The notes under the pieces: model-generated
Told to the model about the DNA's origin: nothing
Seen by the model: the letters and a program-made list of their open reading frames with translations, nothing else
Databases searched by the model: none
Assembly: GCF_932526225.1 (NCBI RefSeq)
Contig: NC_064038.1
Location: 10,725,070 to 10,789,069, forward strand
Reading direction: 5' to 3'
Source: Nematostella vectensis
Taxonomy: Eukaryota > Cnidaria > Anthozoa > Actiniaria > Edwardsiidae
Length of the DNA stretch: 64,000 bases
Program-made: the position numbers and the translations under genes
In this document: positions 56,392 through 64,000 of the stretch, one piece after another
Position numbering within the stretch: the first letter of the stretch is position 1
Layout: each line of letters begins with the position of its first letter

Positions 56392-56586
56392 CTTGAAATA
56401 ATCACCATTTTACATCGTTTCCAACTGTCCTCTGGGCATCATTGCATCATTGGCAGTCAAAGTTCTAAAGCCAAATCCATGCCTCCATGAAAGCCATCCG
56501 AAAATCTCCGAAGTACAAAGTTCAAATAATTCGACAGCACCTATAACCACTTCCAGACCTTTTAAAGAGCTAAATACTTCTTGCAT

Positions 56587-56868
56587 TCACTCCTTCAGAC
56601 TCTCATTATCTGCTATTTCAAGTTTATCGACGCCGTTTTCCATGGTTTCCATTCTCTCTGGTTCTTGTTGATCCGGATCGTTCGTATCTATCCTCTGTAC
56701 TGTTGGTACATCATTTGCTCCGCTGTTTAGGCGATCAAGGAAAGCGTTTAGTAATCGGCTGTTGAGGTGATCTGTCTGTGTGATTTCACGCGTAGAGCCC
56801 GTCTCGATACTTGTTTCCGTTTTCCCCATTCCGTCCTCCATCTTGTTTTTTATTTTATAGGCCTGCAT
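56587..56868 (-). CDS. Small acidic protein of unknown family
   Basis: A minus-strand frame of 93 codons. The more likely start is the second ATG (MEDGMGKTE), ten codons in. The product is hydrophilic and acidic (NDPDQQEPERMETMENG), with a short helix-like stretch (LNSRLLNAFLDRLNSG). No signal peptide, membrane segment or known domain is visible. The counterpart in unit A is broken, so conservation of the frame is not demonstrated. It could be a gene, the last exon of one, or a chance frame in duplicated DNA. Confidence 0.35.
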   Translation of the reverse strand: MQAYKIKNKMEDGMGKTETSIETGSTREITQTDHLNSRLLNAFLDRLNSGANDVPTVQRIDTNDPDQQEPERMETMENGVDKLEIADNESLKE

Positions 56869-57260
56869 TGCTACTCAGCGGTCGGTAGCGCACAGGGTAC
56901 CCGCATATGAATTTAATTATTTATTTTTTAGTGAAATTTTGAATAGCTAGGTTGCCTTTATTTATTTTTGTTATTCAAACAACACTCGAATTAGTAACCG
57001 AGGGGCTTTGTTTCAGCAGTTTAGAAGCTTTGCATCTCCTTCGGTATTATATTAGTTCACAGCGTCGTATGCGTGAAATGCTATTTGAACAAGGCCTTTG
57101 AACAATTGTTCTTGTGAACAATTGTAAGGTGTGCTATTTATCTACCTACTAGTTTGTCAGGTTTTTTATTATTAATAATCAGCCGATGACAGAATCCCTG
57201 CTGCAGTACTCTCCTCGCTCAACTCCAGCAAGCACGAGAACCTAATAAAAGTCGTTCAAC

Positions 57261-60200
57261 ATGTATTTTCTCCGCTTGTTCTGTTTGACTGTGGCCGTGA
57301 TGAACGCTTTCGGTGAGATGAGGTGAGTAAAGTCAAACTTGTCAACAACGAATGAATAGTCGAGTTTAGTGTTAAAACAAAGGAGGCTTTCACTTCGAAC
57401 CAGAACAATATGTTATTACACTACTAGAATGCAAAAAGAAGTAATTTATTTTATCGATATCACAACTAAAATCGATACTAAACACGCTAAAAGATAATTT
57501 GTATTCACTGCCGGTCGTTTATACCGGTCGCTGGGACACGAAAGAGGCCTCTGCTAGCTGAGAACTGGGTCACGAACCGAATGTCAAATTCATTAAAACT
57601 TTATACATGGCTTTTAAGCACATTTTTGGCATGTTTATAGTCATTCTCTTAAGTTTATTTACCATTCCCGCTTTTGAAGGCTGGAAACCGTACGCTATAT
57701 TATTTATTTTCGCACTTGACGGAAATCGAGTAATAAGGCTCGGAAACTGGAATTACCGGAACTGAAGGTCTTAAACCGACCGGTTTTTAATTCCCTCAGC
57801 CCAGCCCGGCTTCCCACCCGCGTCAGTGAAGGATTTCTAAGGACACACGAATTCATGCAAATAAATATCTATAAGTTATATCTTCATTCTCTAATTCATG
57901 AAATAAACTTAGTTTGGATGTAAATGTATCCGTCTGTGATGTTTTTTTCTTCTCTAGAAGCTCCTTTCTACGAGTTTAAAGCGATATAAGTTTGACTGTA
58001 ATTTGCGAACGTGCCTCCCCCCCAATATTACAAATAATATAAGGAAATGACCAGTAGGGGCGTGGCTTTGCCCCCAATATTATCTCATTGTTTCTGTATT
58101 GTGCTTCCCCCTCAATCTTAAGTGGCCTGCTTCGGCACTGTGTATGGATTCATTTTTTTAAACGGTGTTAAAAAGTGTTAAAGAATTTGGTATTGTAGTA
58201 TCCACACACTTGGAAACAGAGACTTAATTAAGGCTGGTTCTCACTATAGAACCCAAGCACAACACAGACATAATAATGAATTGACTAACGTCGAAAAACA
58301 AACAATATTTTTACATTGCTGAAACACTGTTTGATTAAGCGGTAGATGCGTAGTAATTACACACTGGTAACACAAGATGACAACTCGAAAAACTTGAAGT
58401 AACAACTGCTGATTTATTGTATATATAATTATACAATAGTTAACAGGGAACAAAAAAGGCACAGCTAGAAGGAATCTACGTAAATTATACTCAATACCTC
58501 TATGGTATCACAAGAAGCGTATTTTTATGCCAACACGATCATATACAAGATTCCAGACCAATTCTAATTTGGTGTGGATATGCCGGAAATGCCAATTTCC
58601 TAATTTCTCAACATCTTATTTGGAGGTGTCATCAAGCTATCTGTTAACTTCAAATGACTTCTCGGTTCAAAGTAAATCCACAGAGGAACCCGGATTTACT
58701 CCTACTATAACATCATCAAGTAAGTAAATAAGCGACGCGGGGTCAGCAACAGGTATGTTACAAATCGCCGTAACAATATAACCAGTCTGTGCGCCAACAT
58801 CAACGGCATAGGAAGAAAGAAAATCGGGCTTCAAGCCTTTCTAGATGCAGAAAGCCCGGATGAAGTAGCACTGTAAGAGACTTAAATCCACCTATCTACC
58901 ACGGACGCTGAATTATTCCCTTCCGAGCTTGGTTACTCGGTCTTCAGGAGAGATCGCAAGTAAGGAGGAGGGGGTGATCTGCTCGCGGTAAAGTCTGAGT
59001 TAAAACCCCTGGCGTTTCCCGTAAATGACCCTGGTGAGAGTATATGGGTTAAAGTCAAACTGTGTGTTCAGACGCACTATTTTTGAAGCTTCTACCGCTT
59101 TCCCGACCAGCATGTCGAGAAACTTGCTAACTTACGCAGTCAATTTGATCACGTGACACGGAACCACCCTACGGACAATCAGCCTGGCATTCACGTGTTA
59201 GGGGACTTTAACTTTAGGAAAATCGACTGAATAATTACGGGGGCGATCTTACACCATCTGACGGTTTCGCTCTTATTGATGTCCTCCGTGATTTCTATAT
59301 GGAACAGCTTGTTGACTTTCCCACACGTGGATACAACACCCCATCTCATAATGACCAACAGACCCGGCCTCGCGTTTGATGTGACCTCTCCGGCAAAGTT
59401 TAGCGACCATCGCGCTGTGAGCTGTTCTATCACTGCGTCCATCAAGTTTCAGTTAAAAAGCCAAGCGCAAAATATACTTTGAAAAGATCCGAGCGGACCT
59501 GTCTTACTACATCAGACTCTACCTCAATTCGATCCTGGCCTTCGGTCAGTAGATGATGACTGGATCTCATTTAAAGCTGCCCTATCCAAGTCAGTTGTAG
59601 ACAACTTACCCTCCAAGATGATCAGTGGCAAAGATAAACTACCTTGAATTTCTCCTCGGCTGTGACGCCTATGAGACGTAAAAGCAGACTTCAGGCGAAG
59701 TTTAAAGCGACCGGGTCCGGAAGACTATGTACCTTGTGGAGGCACATGCGAAAAAAGCTTACTCGAGCCCTGCATACCGGGCGTAATGAGTACGTTAACA
59801 GCATCATCGGGGATATAAAGACCAACCCCAAACCGTTTTGGAAATTCATCAGATCCCAGAGGAAGGACGACCAGTCAATGCCATCTCTGAAAACGCCTTC
59901 TAGGACACTCGCAAAGTCAGATATGAAGAAAGCTGAAATCCTTAACCACCAGTTTCAGAGGAACTTCTCGACTGAAGATACTAATGCCATCCCTCTTCTA
60001 CGCCCCCGCTTCCCTTCCATGCCCGACATCATTGTCACCGATGCAGGCGTGCTCAAGTTATAAGACGACTTGAAAACAACAAAGGCGGCAGGGCCGGACG
60101 TTCCAGAGTTCTTAAATAGGTTGCGCCGGTCGCTGCACCCTTCCTACGCTCAATGTTTCAGAGGTCGCTTGACACAGGTGAAATCCCACGGGACTGGCTC

Positions 60201-63200
60201 TTAGCTAACATATGTCCTATCCACAAAAAGGGCGACAGATACTGAGAACTGAGATACTGTGCCACTAACTTGCGTCGTCTGTAAGTTGCTGGAACATATT
60301 GTGTACTCCAACTTGATGCTGCACCTTGATACCTATAACATACAGACCGACAACACGCTTTTAGAGCATCACTTAGTTGTGTGACCTAGTTATGCCATGT
60401 TGTCAACGACTGGGCCCTAGCGCGGTCTCCAAACGGACGCTTTCATACTTGATTTCGCTAAGGCATTCGATAGTGTTCCACACGAGCGCCTAAAGTTCAA
60501 GTTACGTAGCTACGGAATATCTGGTGCAACTCTCCGATGGCTTGACTCTTTTCTTGCGCATCGTTATCAAAGGGTAGTCGTCAATGGAGCCAAAAGCAAC
60601 TGGCTAACGGTGAAGTCAAGCGTTACTCAAAGGACAATGCTGGGTCCTGTTCTTTTTAATTTATTCATCAACGATATTGTAAAGGACATTGACTCAGAGA
60701 TCCGCCTGTTTGAAGACGATTGCATCTGTTACCGTACTATTCGCACGAATACGGATTGTGATTTGGTGCAAAGGGACATAACAAAGCTTGGGTCATGGGC
60801 TAAACAGTGGTCTATAAAATTCGAGCCCAGCAAATGCAAGATTATTCGTGTATCCCGGAAAACGCGCCACAATACACCGTTCTTGTACTATCTTGATGGC
60901 ACCCCATTGGAAACTGTGGAGGTTAAATATCTGGGAATGACATTAACTCACGACCTAAAATAGAATCGGCATATAACGGACATCACAAAACGTGCCAACA
61001 GGGTGATGGACTACTTATGAGGGACCTTTCAAAGGTCATCGCGAGGTCGGAGAGACAGCCTACAACAACCTGGTAAGACCCCTTCTTGAATATGGATATG
61101 AGATACAATATGGGACCCATACACCGCTAACCTGACAGCAGAGATCGAGGAAGTCCAAAGGCGGGCAGCGAGGTTCGTCCTATCAGACTATACCAACTAT
61201 AGGCGCTGTTTCCTCGTTGTTGACGACACTAAATTGGAAGTCACTTAAAGATAGAAGATTTGAATCAAGATTGAAGCTGTTCAACAAAGGCCGGCGGGGC
61301 CTCGCCGTCCTACCATTGGACACCTCACTACACCCGCGCCAAAGTCAAGACACAAGCACTCAGGGCATATTTCTCAACCGTTTGCTCGTACTAATGTATA
61401 TAAATCCAGTTTCGTAATCAGAACTGTAAACCATTCGCGTGTGAACCACACACGCGAATGCGCCCGCCTTCGAGGCCTTTAATAGCTCTATGTAACTTAC
61501 CAAGGCTGCGCTATGCATCTATTGTTTATACGAGGTGGCATAGTAAAATAAAGTGAAGTGAATACACTGTACAAGAAATAGCGAACACAAAGTCGTGTCT
61601 TTACATCGTTTATCGTTATCTTATAACGAGTAAATTGTGGTAGTACTCATGCCTCCTACAGTACCTGATCTCTTCTGGCTTATCCTTGTTGTTGCTTGGA
61701 CACGGACTGTGGTATTCTACCAGAATTCGGAATTGACGCGTTAGGCAAACGTTTGCCATTCAAAAGCGAAAATGTTCAAACCACGGGATCTATGCTTCCT
61801 TTTCGTTATTTTAATTATTGGAATATCCACTGTAGAAAGTCATCCCCCTAGATGTAGGACCAACGGGAAAAAAACACATTTAGAATTCGGCCAAAGGTAA
61901 ACGGGAACAGGATTTAGATCCGACGTGCGTCGCTTCACAAATGGATGGGTCTTCTGCTCTTTGTTGTACTCCGAAAAGCTTTCGTCTACAACAAATAGCC
62001 CTGCTTTCTTGTTTGAATCGCTTGTTCTTTGTGCTTCAGGCATTATTAATTCACCTGAAACCAACAGAACGACGTAAACATAGGCCTTGATTTGCACGGA
62101 TTCTTACCCGACATCATAGACATTACGGCTGTATTTCAACGTCCCCTCGTTTATCTAAACGTTAGTTGTTGAATAAATCGAGCATCGAGCACATCGAAAA
62201 ATACAATGCGAGCACGGTGGGAATTTCGGGGGACCATTCGGGCCCCTATTACGGACATTACATCAGGATGGTTTGGGAGGTTAGTTGTAATCAGGCCCGT
62301 AGGTTTGGCTTGGGGTGGTGACTAAATTGCTTGAATTTAACTAATATACTTTTTTCATGCGTTACAGCGTGGAGGACAAGAAGCAGATTGTCGTGATGTC
62401 TCTTCCGGGTGAAGAATACACACAGTATAAGCTTGATTTCCAAGACATCGCAGAATTCATCAAAGAGATGGATCAGAAAACCAAAGGACTTGACCACTTT
62501 ATCATCATTCATGACCGATCAGGTAGAAAGTTCTTTGAAGGCTATAACTTTACGAACGCGCATCTTATCGAAATGGAGAAACCTGGACTGGATCTCTGGA
62601 TGCGGGATTTCCTGACTGCCATGCCGAAGCAGCAGGTCAATTTCACGTACAAACCCCAATATATCAGCCACGAGCAGGCGCTGAAGGACAAGGCAGGGTT
62701 CAACAGGCTGGCGAAGTCAGCTAATTTCCCTGAGCTACGGCAAAGCAAGATCGTTTTGGAGGGCGGGAATATCGTGGAAAACGGAAAAAACATTGCAATC
62801 ACCACGGCTAGAATCTACTCCGACAATCCAGGTAAATAATCTAACACGAGCACAGTCTAGATCCTGACGTATCGATCACGGTTACTGTGGCCAAACTCAG
62901 AAAAACTCCTTCGCAGATGTGCTCTTTCCAGACCCCTTACCTACAAGCACAGGTAACCCAGGAAAACCCCCAGAAATTAGGATGTCCCTAGGTTACACAG
63001 CAGCAAGAATGACGAGTCCCTTCTCCTTATTATTCTAGTTTTTTTTTTATATATCTAGCGCATATAACCCTTAGCGGGGCGTAGCCAGGGGGGTGGCCAA
63101 GGGGACCCGCCCCCCCCCCCCCTCTCTAGCAGCCAAAATACAGTAAATGTATGAGACATTATCTAACACACAGGGGAAAATGCCTTGAAAGTCCCTTTTG

Positions 63201-64000
63201 GGCCCCCTCCTGTTAAAAATCCTTGCTACGCTGCTGCTTAGCAAATCCTTTCTATTTGCCTGTCAACCGCCCCCCTCTGGGTTCCTACTAGTTGTTCTGT
63301 CGTTCTGAATTTTGCCATAAAATGCTCTATAAGCTTCAAACATATTGGGTGACAGTGGACAAAAAAATTGTATAGGAAAGCTGGTCCTCTCAAGCTACGA
63401 CCCTGAACAGTAGTAATACTCCTGCTTTTTGTCGATAAATAATTTTTGTGAAAATATAATGTTATCACATTCGGATTTCTAGGAATGACCAAACAAGACG
63501 TCATAGCAACACTTAGTCGCGAGATAAACCGGACAGTGGTGGTCCTTCCGGACCCTCTGGACACAACCGGACACTCGGACGGCGTGGTATCATTCGTGGA
63601 GGAAGACACCCTTCTCATCGCTCTATTTAACGATGCAGACGGACCGGGATTTTACGATGCAATGGAAAAAGAGGTCGTCAATTTGTTTCCGTCACTAAAG
63701 ATCGTTCCCCTGCCATGTTACGCAAAGAAAGGCAAGACCCAAGGATTCGTATCATCTGAGGGAGCGTACGCCAACTCGCTAGTGACAAACAACGCCGTCT
63801 ACCTACCCTTCTTTAACAACCAAACGAGCAACGAGAAAGCGCTTGCAGTATTCAGAAACAGCACCACGAAGACCGTTGTCCCGGTAACCAAGACTCAGTA
63901 CATTCCTGTCCTTGGCGGAAGCCTTCGGTGTATGACATGGCAGATCGACCAGCATACGGAAGTCGGGAAACGCTTGCTGGCCTACGCGAAAACCTCGCCG
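57261..64000 (+). CDS. Secreted agmatine/peptidylarginine-deiminase-like protein, copy B, 3' truncated by window
   Basis: Exons 57261-57322, 62368-62831 and 63483 to the end of the window have the same phases and lengths as copy A as far as visible. The signal peptide (MYFLRLFCLTVAVMNAFG) and all active-site landmarks (LDLWMRD, EGGN, GHSDGVVSF, LGGSLRCMTWQ) are kept. Differences from A are scattered, for example LTAMPK for PPIMPK after WMRDF, NI for DI after VENGK, and LDTTGH for TGTTGH. The C-terminal anchor region lies outside the window. Intron 1 is about 5 kb, against 1.1 kb in copy A, because of a LINE and other insertions. It is tandem to copy A and no break in the frame is visible, so it is probably functional. 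Confidence 0.85.
58013..58265 (-). repeat. Inverted third copy of the 56.1-56.35 kb segment, including R2 copy 6
   Basis: Read in reverse complement, 58265-58013 matches about 56095-56350: 'gtgagaaccagcctta', 'tttccaagtgtgtggat', 'actacaataccaaattctt', then the R2 element with 'cacgcccctactggtcat'. It lies in intron 1 of deiminase copy B. It extends beyond the R2 element, so it is a rearranged piece of the duplication and not a simple transposition. Confidence 0.75.
58520..61560 (+). pseudogene. Decayed L2/CR1-like LINE retrotransposon
   Basis: A start region with a CxxC...-type stretch (VWICRKCQFPNFSTSYLE) is followed by broken endonuclease remnants near 58800-59230 (ETWIHPS-like, YSVFRRDR, HVLGDFN-like). 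The reverse transcriptase lies in scattered frames: 59644-60063, PDVPEFL near 60100, an FDSVPH-like part near 60460, and 60610-60963 (LGPVLFNLFINDI, then FEDDC where FADD is usual). The C-terminal part near 61080-61330 includes LLEYG and LNWKSLKDRRFESRLKL. Many stops and frameshifts are present. The end 'ataaagtgaagtgaa' is a short-unit tail of the kind seen in L2-like LINEs. It lies in intron 1 of deiminase copy B. Confidence 0.8.
61840..62097 (-). CDS. Possible secreted peptide ORF
   Basis: An 85-codon minus-strand frame begins with a hydrophobic stretch (YVYVVLLVSGELI) and contains a basic site (KRR) followed by TSDLNPVPVYLWPNSKC. This arrangement would fit a small secreted precursor. No family is recognised, it sits antisense in an intron of copy B, and there is no paralogue in the window. 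It may well be a chance frame. Confidence 0.2.
   Translation of the reverse strand: MQIKAYVYVVLLVSGELIMPEAQRTSDSNKKAGLFVVDESFSEYNKEQKTHPFVKRRTSDLNPVPVYLWPNSKCVFFPLVLHLGG
63074..63236 (-). mobile_element. Family R1 element, copy 5
   Basis: Reverse orientation: 'gcggggcgtagccaggggg', 'cagtaaatgtatgagacat' and 'gttaaaaatccttgctacg'. It lies in intron 2 of deiminase copy B and is missing from the corresponding intron of copy A, so it inserted after the duplication or was lost in A. Confidence 0.8.

Overview
The window is animal nuclear DNA. Coding sequence is cut by many GT-AG introns, modular extracellular domains sit on phase 1-1 exons, and the spacers are AT-rich and full of mini- and microsatellites, MITE-like elements and decayed retrotransposons (a Penelope-like element and an L2/CR1-like LINE). 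The gene content (a long polycystin-1-like receptor, a membrane-anchored DUF885 protein, secreted agmatine-deiminase-like proteins) and the style of repeats suggest a cnidarian, most likely an anthozoan such as a sea anemone. This is inference; no species marker is visible. No rRNA, tRNA or CRISPR array was recognised.

Layout. 1-4.6 kb: gene-poor spacer with diverged repeats. 4.6-13.9 kb (minus): an eight-exon DUF885 gene, 831 codons, with one N-terminal membrane segment and a HEARPGHH...E metallopeptidase-like site. 16.1-42.9 kb (plus): a 23-exon polycystin-1-like gene of 3815 codons, assembled here exon by exon with every phase agreeing. Its order is signal peptide, LRRs, two Ly6/uPAR-like domains, C-type lectin, 17 EGFs, two FN3, one EGF, REJ, GAIN/GPS, PLAT, polycystin membrane region and a long tail. 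A frameshifted Penelope-like reverse transcriptase lies in one of its introns. 45.2-45.8 kb (minus): a two-exon gene for a small tail-out membrane protein of unknown family. 51.6-54.3 kb and 57.3-64.0 kb (both plus): two copies of a secreted, probably GPI-anchored agmatine-deiminase-like enzyme. The second runs off the window and carries a dead LINE in its first intron.

The right half is a segmental duplication. About 39.0-54.3 kb (end of the polycystin gene to the end of deiminase copy A) is paralogous to about 55.4-64.0 kb (polycystin pseudogene fragment to deiminase copy B). The copies differ by insertions: a roughly 5 kb segment bounded by small repeat elements and a 0.7 kb inverted-repeat element in A, and the LINE in B.

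The most unusual signals are tandem arrays that copy splice sites. In the DUF885 gene an 80-bp unit repeated about 26 times carries a 3' splice site and the start of its exon. In the polycystin gene the first FN3 exon has an array copying its acceptor on one side and an array copying its donor on the other. Also notable are the Ly6/uPAR pair inside a polycystin, and a long inverted repeat in the 3' flank of deiminase copy A that contains its polyadenylation signals.
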